Assembly (NCBI RefSeq): GCF_003664035.1
Contig: NZ_RCCK01000013.1
Coordinates: 558,001 to 622,000, forward strand
Direction: 5' to 3'
Origin: Pedobacter alluvionis
GTDB taxonomy: Bacteria; Bacteroidota; Bacteroidia; Sphingobacteriales; Sphingobacteriaceae
Length of the DNA: 64,000 bases
Of this stretch, positions 42,857 through 50,908 are shown in pieces. Made by a program: the position numbers and the translations under genes. Every line of letters begins with the position of its first letter. The first letter of the stretch is position 1. A model generated the notes under the pieces. That model had not been told where the DNA came from and made no database searches. It saw only the letters and a program-made list of their open reading frames with translations.

Positions 42857-43746
42857 AAATACTAGTTACAGGTGCTTCTGGATTCTTAGGCAAATCTTTG
42901 GTTAAAAGGTTAACTATTACTGATGAAGTTTTTACACTTTCAAGGAGTTTTGCAGATCTGAATATTGATTTAACAACAATGATACCCCATACACCTGAGG
43001 TGGACGTAGTTATCCATGCAGCCGGTAAGGCGCATATTGTACCTAAAAGTGCACAAGAAAAGCAAGCATTTTTTGATGTAAATGTAAATGGAACAGCTAA
43101 CTTATTGAAAGGTTTGGAAATAGCAAGATGTTTGCCTAATTCATTTATATTTATTAGTACAGTTGCTGTTTATGGGTGTGATTCTGGGGTAATGATCAAT
43201 GAGGACCATCCTTTAAACGCTACAGATCCTTATGGGCAAAGTAAAATTCAGGCGGAGCGGATTGTTCAGGATTGGTGCGTTAAAAACAATGTTATTTGTG
43301 GTATATTGAGATTACCACTTTTGGTGGGTGAGAATCCTCCGGGGAATCTAGGAGCGATGATAAAAGGAATTGATAAAGGTTATTATTTTAACATTGCTGG
43401 TGGTAAAGCACGAAAAAGTATGGTTTTTACGCAAGATGTTGCAAATATCCTGCCCATCATAGCTATTAAGGGGGGGATTTATAATCTAACTGATAATTAT
43501 CATCCATCTTTTGCAGAACTTGCTATCCATATCGCCAAGCAGCTAGGGAAAAAAAAGGTATTGAACCTACCTCTTATAATTGCCAAAATAATGGCGAGGA
43601 TGGGTGATTTACTAGGGAATAAAGCACCCATTAATTCGATAAAAATGGCGAAAATAATTAAAGATCTTACTTTTGACGATTCAAAAGCAAAAAAACAATT
43701 AAATTGGAAACCGAATCCTATTTTACAAGGATTTAATATTAAATAG
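42853..43746 (+). CDS. NAD-dependent epimerase/dehydratase (WbpV/WcfX-like SDR)
   Basis: A 297-residue SDR. ILVTGASGFLGKSLVKRL holds the nucleotide-binding glycines. VDVVIHAAGKAH is a hallmark of this group, and ISTVAVYGCDSG and YGQSKIQAERIV give the YxxxK active site. The C-terminal part is helical and ends NWKPNPILQGFNIK. Such proteins are often encoded next to initiating glycosyl-1-phosphate transferases and reduce or epimerise UDP-HexNAc derivatives; here the WecA-like gene lies 4 kb further on. It overlaps the GT2 gene and precedes gmd by one base. Confidence 0.82.
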   Translation: MKILVTGASGFLGKSLVKRLTITDEVFTLSRSFADLNIDLTTMIPHTPEVDVVIHAAGKAHIVPKSAQEKQAFFDVNVNGTANLLKGLEIARCLPNSFIFISTVAVYGCDSGVMINEDHPLNATDPYGQSKIQAERIVQDWCVKNNVICGILRLPLLVGENPPGNLGAMIKGIDKGYYFNIAGGKARKSMVFTQDVANILPIIAIKGGIYNLTDNYHPSFAELAIHIAKQLGKKKVLNLPLIIAKIMARMGDLLGNKAPINSIKMAKIIKDLTFDDSKAKKQLNWKPNPILQGFNIK

Positions 43747-43747
43747 A

Positions 43748-44875
43748 ATGAAAAAAGCATTAATTACTGGAATAACTGGACAAGACGGAGCATATCTTGC
43801 GGATTTACTATTAAAAAAAGGATATGAAGTTCATGGGATTAAACGCCGGAGTTCATTATTTAATACAGATAGGATTGACCATTTGTATCAGGATCCACAT
43901 GAAGCTAATGTTCGGTTTAAACTGCATTATGGCGATTTAACTGATTCGACTAATCTTATCCGGATTGTACAGGAGGTGCAGCCTGACGAAATTTATAATT
44001 TAGGTGCGATGAGCCATGTTAAAGTTTCGTTTGATTCACCCGAATATGTAGCCAATGTAGATGGTATCGGAACTTTAAGGATTTTGGAAGCTGTGAGAAT
44101 TTTAGGGTTGGAAAAGAAAACTAGAATCTATCAGGCATCTACTTCCGAATTATATGGTGGAATGCCAGAAAATAAAAACGCACAGGGGTTCTATGATGAA
44201 AATTCGCCATTTTATCCTCGGTCACCTTATGGTGTAGCTAAAATATACGGTTTTTGGATTACTAAAAACTATCGGGAAGCTTACGGCATGTTTGCATGTA
44301 ATGGCATACTCTTCAATCATGAAAGCCCGCTTAGAGGCGAAACTTTCGTTACCCGTAAAATTACAAGGGCGACAGCTAAAATTGCTTTGGGTTTGCAAGA
44401 AAAATTATTTTTAGGGAATTTAGATGCTTTACGGGATTGGGGTCATGCTAAAGATTATGTAGAAGCTATGTGGTTGATCTTACAGCAAGACGTACCTGAA
44501 GACTATGTAATCGCTACGGGTGTAACGACGACTGTTAGGGATTTTGTCAAATTATCTTTTAAACATGTCGGCATAGAATTGGCATTTAAAGGGCATGGTG
44601 TGGAAGAAAAAGCTTATGTAGTATCTTGTGCAAATTCGGATCATCAGCTTGAGGTTGGAAGAGAAGTTGTGGCTGTTGATGCTACTTATTTCAGGCCAAC
44701 AGAGGTGGATTTGTTGATTGGCGATCCAACTAAATCAAAAACTAAACTGGGTTGGAAGCCACAATATGATCTTGCAGGATTAGTAGAAGATATGATGGCT
44801 TCAGATGTAGATCATTTTAAAAAAGAGTTGATGTTAAAAGCTGCTGGTTATACTGTAAAAAATCAGTTTGAATAA
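43748..44875 (+). CDS. gmd: GDP-mannose 4,6-dehydratase, copy 1
   Basis: Gmd turns GDP-mannose into GDP-4-keto-6-deoxymannose. The 375-residue enzyme shows GITGQDGAYLADLLLKKGY, HGIKRRSSLFNTDRIDHLYQDPH, the catalytic STSELYGG and YGVAKIYGFWITKNYREAYG, and LFNHESPLRGETFVTRKI. The loop after STSELYG is longer than in copy 2 (GGMPENKNAQGFYDENS against GLVQAVPQSETT), so copy 1 is a distinct subtype. It is followed by fcl 51 bases later, the usual order for GDP-L-fucose synthesis. Confidence 0.97.
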   Translation: MKKALITGITGQDGAYLADLLLKKGYEVHGIKRRSSLFNTDRIDHLYQDPHEANVRFKLHYGDLTDSTNLIRIVQEVQPDEIYNLGAMSHVKVSFDSPEYVANVDGIGTLRILEAVRILGLEKKTRIYQASTSELYGGMPENKNAQGFYDENSPFYPRSPYGVAKIYGFWITKNYREAYGMFACNGILFNHESPLRGETFVTRKITRATAKIALGLQEKLFLGNLDALRDWGHAKDYVEAMWLILQQDVPEDYVIATGVTTTVRDFVKLSFKHVGIELAFKGHGVEEKAYVVSCANSDHQLEVGREVVAVDATYFRPTEVDLLIGDPTKSKTKLGWKPQYDLAGLVEDMMASDVDHFKKELMLKAAGYTVKNQFE

Positions 44876-44926
44876 TAACTTGCAGAGGAGTTACATTTTC
44901 CCTGGAGTTTACAGCCACCAGTACGA

Positions 44927-45859
44927 ATGAATAAAACAGATAAAATATACATAGCGGGTCATAAGGGTATGGTGGGGTCGGCCATTATGCGAAATCTACT
45001 GGCTGATGGTTATGAAAACGTCATTACCAGAACCTCATCCGAATTAGATTTACGTGATGGTATTGCCGTATCAAAATTTTTTGATATGGAAAGACCAGAT
45101 TATGTATTTCTTGCAGCTGCTAAAGTAGGAGGAATCATTGCGAACAATACTTATAGAGCAGATTTTCTATATGAAAACCTGATGATCCAAAATAATGTTA
45201 TCCATCAGGCATATTTAAAGCAGGTTAAAAAGCTAATGTTTCTGGGCTCTTCTTGTATCTATCCGAAGTTAGCGCCTCAGCCTTTAAAAGAAGAATATCT
45301 TTTAACTGGAGAATTGGAGCCAACAAATGAGCCTTATGCCATTGCAAAAATTGCTGGTATTAAAATGTGTGATGCCTACCGCGATCAATACGGATGTAAT
45401 TTTGTTTCGGTAATGCCAACTAATCTTTATGGCCCAAATGACAATTATGACTTACATAATTCGCACGTTTTGCCTGCGATGTTAAGGAAATTTATAACTG
45501 CTAATAAAAATGGTGATACAAACGTTGTCATATGGGGAACCGGCACACCCAAACGTGAATTTCTACATGCTGATGATTTAGCTGAAGCCTGTATTTATCT
45601 GATGCGAAATTACAATGAGCCAGGCCTTGTGAATATCGGTGTGGGAGAAGATATATCTATATTAGAACTGGCCAGATTGGTTAAGGATATAGTGGGATTT
45701 GAAGGAGAAATTTTGACAGATACATCAAAACCTGACGGAACACCCCGCAAACTGATGAATGTAGATAAATTAAATGGCTTTGGATGGAAAGCAAAGATTA
45801 GTTTAAGGGATGGGATTTCTAAAGTTTATGAAGAAATAAAAAATAATGATTGGAACTAA
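44927..45859 (+). CDS. fcl: GDP-L-fucose synthase
   Basis: Fcl (WcaG) epimerises and reduces GDP-4-keto-6-deoxymannose to GDP-L-fucose with NADPH. The 310-residue SDR has GHKGMVGSAI near residue 11, AAAKVGGIIANNTYRADF, the active-site GSSCIYPKLAPQP and YAIAKIAGIKMCDAYR, MPTNLYGPNDNYD and GTPKREFLHADDLAEAC. It is complete. A degraded relative lies at 25876-26237. The last 14 bases overlap the start of the manC remnant, so the intact ancestral order was probably gmd-fcl-manC. Confidence 0.97.
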   Translation: MNKTDKIYIAGHKGMVGSAIMRNLLADGYENVITRTSSELDLRDGIAVSKFFDMERPDYVFLAAAKVGGIIANNTYRADFLYENLMIQNNVIHQAYLKQVKKLMFLGSSCIYPKLAPQPLKEEYLLTGELEPTNEPYAIAKIAGIKMCDAYRDQYGCNFVSVMPTNLYGPNDNYDLHNSHVLPAMLRKFITANKNGDTNVVIWGTGTPKREFLHADDLAEACIYLMRNYNEPGLVNIGVGEDISILELARLVKDIVGFEGEILTDTSKPDGTPRKLMNVDKLNGFGWKAKISLRDGISKVYEEIKNNDWN

Positions 45860-46183
45860 TCAAAGTACTTATGTACCTATAATGGCGGGCGGCGTTGGCT
45901 CTCGCTTCTGGCCGAAAAGCCGTAATCATTTCCGAAACAGTTTATCGATATTCTTGGGTTGGGTAAGTCACTCTTACAATTGACTTATGATCGCTTTTTA
46001 AATATTTGCCCGACAGAGAATATCTACATCATTAAACCAATGTGCATTACAAAGACCTTGTACAGCAACAGTTTACTGCTTTGTGCAGTGAACAAGTTTT
46101 GCTGGAACCGAGCCGTAATAACACTGCTCTTTAGATCGCTTATGCAAGTTATAACAATAAACTTATTCAGTTTAGCAAGGCTT
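45846..46183 (+). pseudogene. manC: Truncated, frameshifted mannose-1-phosphate guanylyltransferase (manC) remnant
   Basis: The frame from ATG 45846 reads YVPIMAGGVGSRFWPKSRNHF, the GGxGxRxxP signature of GDP-mannose pyrophosphorylases. A one-base loss then moves the reading to PKQFIDILGLGKSLLQLTYD and RFLNICPTENIYI. A further shift gives HYKDLVQQQFTAL and LLEPSRNNTAL, and in-frame stops follow. Only about the first 115 of some 350 codons remain. So no intact GDP-mannose-forming enzyme is present in this window and Gmd must draw GDP-mannose from a gene elsewhere. Confidence 0.88.
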
Positions 46184-46272
46184 AAATATTAAGATCATGA
46201 GGTTTCGTAGGGAGTAACCATTATATTGCAGCATTGAAATACATTAAAAAAAATTAAAAAATAGCATCAATA

Positions 46273-47466
46273 ATGTCAGGAAGATTATCAACCACTAAGC
46301 ATTTAATGTTTTTAGACAGCCTTCGGGGTTTAGCTTCACTATACGTCGTATTGCATCATGCAGCAGCATATTTTCCTTTTAGTCATGAGTCATCTTTCAA
46401 AAGGATTGTACTTCAAATTTTGGGCTATGGACACTGGGCCGTAGACTTATTCATTGTGCTTTCTGGCTATAGTTTAATGCTCGCGGCCATAAGGAATGAC
46501 TATGCTATAAAGGGAGGGTATTTCTTCTTTATTAAAAGACGAATTATCAGAATAATACCACCATATTATTTGGCCTTATTTTTATCTATTATACTTATCT
46601 ATTTTTTTATAAATGATAGCAATAATCAAAGATGGAGTTATGCCTTGCCAGTTACTTATGAAACAGTTATTTTCCATCTCATGATGATTCATGATTTTCT
46701 GAAATCTTCAGTTACCAAAATTAATTACTCATTTTGGTCTATTGGAGTTGAATTTAGAATATACTTTTTTTTTCCATTACTTTTATTGGTTTTAAAAAAA
46801 ATTGGCCGACTAGGAGTTTTAGGACTTGCTTTATTAGTGACAATAGTTTGCGCCGTTTTGATGAAATATCTGGAGGGAATTAATAGCGATTTTGACTACA
46901 TTGGCATAGGTGTCAATCATTATATTCTTCTATTCTGTTTTGGAATGTTAATCGCAGACCTATCATTTTCCACGGCTAACCTGGCTACTAGAATCAGACA
47001 AATATATTTTCATTACCAAAACGTAATCAATTATTCTGTTCTGTCTATATTTTTAATCTTTTTGATGCCTGGCAGAACTAACCTGACAAATCTAATCACA
47101 AAAAGTTTTGATCAGTCTAACAAATTGTTCTTCAATCCTCGTATCGAAGATTTACTCGTTGGTATATTTACATGTTTTATCCTATTTATATGTTCTGTCA
47201 ATAGTGCTCCTAAATCTTATCATCTTCCTAAACTCTTAGCATGGAGGCCTCTTACTTTGCTCGGAACTTTTTCATATAGCTTGTATCTTATTCATGCGCC
47301 AATATTGCAGATTTTCGTACAGTACATCATTTCTCCATTGAAGTTGGAAAGTTTCTCAAAATGCTTGTTGTTACTATTTGTTGGAACCCCAATTATTTTA
47401 GCTCTTTCTTATTTGTTTTTCCTATGTTGTGAAAAGCCATTTCTCAAAATGAGAACAAAACAATAA
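46273..47466 (+). CDS. Acyltransferase family 3 (OafA-like) 1
   Basis: A 397-residue membrane protein with about ten helices. FLDSLRGLASLYVVLHHAAAYF holds the acyltransferase-3 signature with the conserved His. Further on come WAVDLFIVLSGYSLML, FIKRRIIRIIPPYYLALF and FWSIGVEFRIYFFFPLLLL. These proteins move an acyl group, commonly acetyl, to sugars of surface polysaccharide. The gene follows the dead manC and precedes the coding remnant and WecA-like gene. Confidence 0.92.
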   Translation: MSGRLSTTKHLMFLDSLRGLASLYVVLHHAAAYFPFSHESSFKRIVLQILGYGHWAVDLFIVLSGYSLMLAAIRNDYAIKGGYFFFIKRRIIRIIPPYYLALFLSIILIYFFINDSNNQRWSYALPVTYETVIFHLMMIHDFLKSSVTKINYSFWSIGVEFRIYFFFPLLLLVLKKIGRLGVLGLALLVTIVCAVLMKYLEGINSDFDYIGIGVNHYILLFCFGMLIADLSFSTANLATRIRQIYFHYQNVINYSVLSIFLIFLMPGRTNLTNLITKSFDQSNKLFFNPRIEDLLVGIFTCFILFICSVNSAPKSYHLPKLLAWRPLTLLGTFSYSLYLIHAPILQIFVQYIISPLKLESFSKCLLLLFVGTPIILALSYLFFLCCEKPFLKMRTKQ

Positions 47467-47527
47467 AGCTTTTGAGGTATCTATTTATGTAAACCTTAAA
47501 GCGATAACTTAATTTTCGAATTCCTAA

Positions 47528-47713
47528 ATTACTTTCACAGTATTAAATGACCGCAATGTTTTTGGACATATCAACAAATGGTTTAAAGATTTATATTTTA
47601 GGAAGATTTCAGATGGAAAGGTTCAAAGTGTTTCCTCGTTTGAGAAGGATATTTTACAGGTTCAGTTACTGCAAAAGACAACTACCGATCTTCAACTATC
47701 TTCAGTTTTATCC
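47528..47713 (+). pseudogene. Unrecognised coding remnant fused in frame to the WecA-like gene
   Basis: From 47528 to 47713 a frame without a start codon is open and continues directly into the WecA-like gene at 47714. It reads NDRNVFGHINKWFKDLYF, RKISDGKVQSVSSFEKDILQ and VQLLQKTTTDLQLSS, which looks like real protein rather than random translation. I do not recognise the family. It may be the C-terminal end of a lost gene. The alternative frame from the ATG at 47547 is less protein-like. Confidence 0.4.
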
Positions 47714-48703
47714 ATGCCTACTATCATTATGAATTTACTTTTTGCATTTTCTTTTATCATTGCGTTAATACTCCTGGAAATAGTTTACTTCAAACTCGCT
47801 GATCACTTCAACATCATCGATAAGCCTAATAGCCGTAGCTCTCATACGGCGATCACCTTGAGGGGCGGCGGAATTATCTTTCCGATTGCTGCATTGCTTT
47901 GGTTCGGTTTCTTTGGTTTTGCTTATCCTTACTTCATTGCGGGACTGTCTGCAATCGCCCTAATTAGTTTTTTAGACGATTTAATCACGCTCAATAATAA
48001 GGTCAGGCTAAGTGTGCATCTTATATCTGTTTTGTTGATGTTTTACCAGTGGAATCTTTTTGAGCTAAACTGGTATTGGATTCCGATAGCCACTATTTTT
48101 GTGATCGGTACCATTAATGCGTACAATTTTATGGATGGAATAAATGGCATTACAGGTAGTTACAGCCTCCTTGCCGTTATTACGCTTTATTATATAGACA
48201 TATATATATATGCCTTTACTTCACCTGCTTTATTAATTACCATTGCACTTTCACTACTGGTTTTCAATTTTTTTAATTTCAGAAAGAAAGCGAAATGTTT
48301 TGCCGGTGATGTGGGAAGTGTTGGCATAGCCTTCATTATTGTTTTTTTCATAGGTCAGTTAATTTTGGCTACTCATAACTTTAATTACATTTTGCTTTTA
48401 CTTTTTTATGGTATAGATGCAGTAAGTACTATTTTGTTTAGAGTAATCAGGAAAGAAAATATTTTTGAAGCGCATAGAAGCCATTTTTATCAATTTCTTT
48501 CTAACGAAAAAAAGACTCCCCATTTAATCGTAGCAACAATTTATCTTTTTGTACAATCGATTATAAATATAATTCTTGTTTTTTTTGTTAACGAAAATAT
48601 ATTCTCGGCACTGTTATTGTGTTTATTTTGCATAGTTGTTTTTATGGTTGTAAGATTTAAAATGGAAGGTAAACAACGATTGCTTAAAGCCCAAGTTGTT
48701 TAA
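47714..48703 (+). CDS. WecA-like undecaprenyl-phosphate sugar-1-phosphate transferase
   Basis: A 329-residue membrane protein of the MraY/WecA family. These enzymes start repeat-unit synthesis by moving a HexNAc-1-phosphate from UDP to undecaprenyl phosphate. It shows DKPNSRSSHTAITLRGGGIIF, FLDDLITLNNKVRL (the D-D metal site), YNFMDGINGITGSYSLL and CFAGDVGSVGIAF. About ten helices are present. The start may be ATG 47714 or ATG 47729 (MNLLFAFSF), the latter closer to relatives. It probably begins the lipid-linked repeat unit of this locus. Confidence 0.9.
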   Translation: MPTIIMNLLFAFSFIIALILLEIVYFKLADHFNIIDKPNSRSSHTAITLRGGGIIFPIAALLWFGFFGFAYPYFIAGLSAIALISFLDDLITLNNKVRLSVHLISVLLMFYQWNLFELNWYWIPIATIFVIGTINAYNFMDGINGITGSYSLLAVITLYYIDIYIYAFTSPALLITIALSLLVFNFFNFRKKAKCFAGDVGSVGIAFIIVFFIGQLILATHNFNYILLLLFYGIDAVSTILFRVIRKENIFEAHRSHFYQFLSNEKKTPHLIVATIYLFVQSIINIILVFFVNENIFSALLLCLFCIVVFMVVRFKMEGKQRLLKAQVV

Positions 48704-48961
48704 TTGGTTTAAAACAGGCATCCATTAATAACGATGATCAACATTCAGTTTAAGAAAAGATTTGAAGGCCGTTGATCGAATATAATAATTATCGAATGTA
48801 GCGTTTAAGAACGATTTAACGTTTATGTATAAAAAGATAATAAATAAAGAAAATTTAATGTGGATTCGTGATTACACGATACTGAATAGTTTTTAGTTCA
48901 GTTTTATTTACATTAAGCGCATTGTTAAACTGTATATTTTTTATACTAAGCCTATTGAATT

Positions 48962-50902
48962 TTGTTTACACAGATTAATATTGTACCTCGCTGGATCATC
49001 TTTTTGCTCGATATCAGCATCTGCACCTTTTCTATGGTGTTTGCCTATGGTTTAAAACAAAATTTAGACCTTACGGCAGTAAATGTATTCGAGCTTTCCA
49101 GAAACCTGTTGATTTTTGCTGCCATTAATATTGTCGTTTTTCTTGCCATTAAAACTTATGCAGGAATTATCAGATATACCAGCGTTCAGGATTCTTTCAG
49201 GATATTGTTTTCCATATCACTCTCAAATGGTATATTTCTATTCATCAACCTTATTTATATTACCTTTTTTAAAGGGTTTTTGATTCCTAATACGGTACTT
49301 ATTACGGCTGGTTTAACGAGCTTTTTATTACTGATTACCTATAGAGTACTGATTAAATATTTTTTTCTTTATGTTAAAAATCTAAAACTGGATAAAAAGA
49401 AAGTGATTATTTACGGTGCAGGCGAGGCAGGATTAGCAACTAAAAGAACTTTCGATCATGATCCAAGTGTGAACAAAAATATTGTAGCATTTGTAGATGA
49501 CGATGAAAGAAAAATTGGTAAAACAATCGACGGTGTAAAAATTTTGGACGCTTCTAAATTGTCGGTGTTGATTCAGAAGCATGAATTAGATGAGATTATT
49601 TTTGCTTCCTATGCTATTCCTGATGAAAGGAAAAATCAGGTAATTGATTTATGTTTAGAGAACGACATTAAAGTCCTGAATATACCGCCACGTGATGTAT
49701 GGACAAACGGACAGTTAAAAACAGCACAGATACAGAAATTAAATATTGAAGATCTGCTTAACCGTAAACCTATAAAAATCGACATTGATGGCTTGGGTAA
49801 TATGCTCAATAATAAACGCATATTGATTACAGGAGCTGCAGGCTCAATAGGAAGCGAAATTGTTCGCCAGCTTACAAAATTCGATGTTGGTTTAATCATT
49901 CTTTGCGATCAGGCAGAGTCTGCTTTACATGAGCTTTATCTTGAGCTGGAGGAAAATAATACCAATAAAAACTTTCATGCTTTTATTGGCGATGTTCGTG
50001 ATCAACAGCGCATGGAGGTCTTATTCAGTACCTATAAACCACATTATGTTTATCACGCTGCGGCTTACAAACACGTGCCTTTAATGGAAGATAACCCGGC
50101 AGAAGCAATCAAAGCCAATGTTTTGGGTACTAAAACAATCGCTGATAAGGCTGTTAAACACGGCGTGCAGAAATTTGTAATGATTTCTACTGATAAAGCT
50201 GTTAATCCTACCAATATCATGGGCGCATCTAAGCGGATTGCCGAGATTTACGTGCAATCGTTAAATAATTCGCTTCACCAGGATAACTTTATATTTAGTA
50301 ACGGATTAAGTTATATCAATACCCTTGAGGTTAAACCGATCACTAAATTTATTACCACCCGCTTTGGCAATGTGCTTGGTTCAAATGGCTCTGTTATTCC
50401 GAGATTCGAGCAGCAGATCAAAAAGGGAGGACCGATCACGGTAACCCATCCGGAAATTACACGCTATTTTATGACTATCCCCGAGGCTTGCCGTTTGGTT
50501 TTAGAAGCCGGATGTATGGGTAAGGGAGGCGAGATTTTTATCTTCGATATGGGTAAATCGGTTAAAATCGTAGAACTGGCCAAAAAAATGATTCGCTTAG
50601 CTGGTCTTGAACCTAATGTTGATGTAAAAATCGAGTATACAGGTTTGCGACCTGGTGAAAAACTTTATGAGGAATTGTTAAATGATGCAGAAAATACCAT
50701 GCCTACCCATCATGAAAAAATAATGATTGGAAAAGTTAGGGAATATGTGTTCTCTGATATACAAAGACAGATATATGAGTTGATTTCATCAGCAACATCT
50801 GATGATGATTGGCAGGTAGTAATGAATATGAAAAAATTAGTTCCTGAATTTATAAGTAAAAATTCGATATTTGAAGAACTTGATAAAGTTTTAAAAGATT
50901 AA
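48962..50902 (+). CDS. WbpM/CapD/FlaA1-like nucleotide-sugar 4,6-dehydratase, membrane-bound
   Basis: A 646-residue protein. Four N-terminal helices (first 20-35) precede a CoA-binding-like Rossmann region (VIIYGAGEAGLATKR) and the catalytic SDR (RILITGAAGSIGSEIVRQL near 283). The active site reads STDKAVNPTNIMGASKR: Met replaces the usual Tyr of YxxxK, as known for WbpM. The group makes UDP-4-keto-6-deoxy-HexNAc. The only practical start is TTG at 48962, since a stop lies two codons upstream and the first in-frame ATG would cut off a membrane helix. The Wzi-like gene follows. Confidence 0.93.
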   Translation: MFTQINIVPRWIIFLLDISICTFSMVFAYGLKQNLDLTAVNVFELSRNLLIFAAINIVVFLAIKTYAGIIRYTSVQDSFRILFSISLSNGIFLFINLIYITFFKGFLIPNTVLITAGLTSFLLLITYRVLIKYFFLYVKNLKLDKKKVIIYGAGEAGLATKRTFDHDPSVNKNIVAFVDDDERKIGKTIDGVKILDASKLSVLIQKHELDEIIFASYAIPDERKNQVIDLCLENDIKVLNIPPRDVWTNGQLKTAQIQKLNIEDLLNRKPIKIDIDGLGNMLNNKRILITGAAGSIGSEIVRQLTKFDVGLIILCDQAESALHELYLELEENNTNKNFHAFIGDVRDQQRMEVLFSTYKPHYVYHAAAYKHVPLMEDNPAEAIKANVLGTKTIADKAVKHGVQKFVMISTDKAVNPTNIMGASKRIAEIYVQSLNNSLHQDNFIFSNGLSYINTLEVKPITKFITTRFGNVLGSNGSVIPRFEQQIKKGGPITVTHPEITRYFMTIPEACRLVLEAGCMGKGGEIFIFDMGKSVKIVELAKKMIRLAGLEPNVDVKIEYTGLRPGEKLYEELLNDAENTMPTHHEKIMIGKVREYVFSDIQRQIYELISSATSDDDWQVVMNMKKLVPEFISKNSIFEELDKVLKD

Positions 50903-50908
50903 CTATTG

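Noticed and set aside
45959..46192. 77-codon + strand gene
   Set aside because: It is a frame fragment of the manC pseudogene; the upstream and downstream parts of the same protein lie in other frames.
47547..47732. 61-codon + strand gene
   Set aside because: The alternative frame in the same stretch is more protein-like and runs into the WecA-like gene; this one overlaps the WecA-like start without a family pattern.
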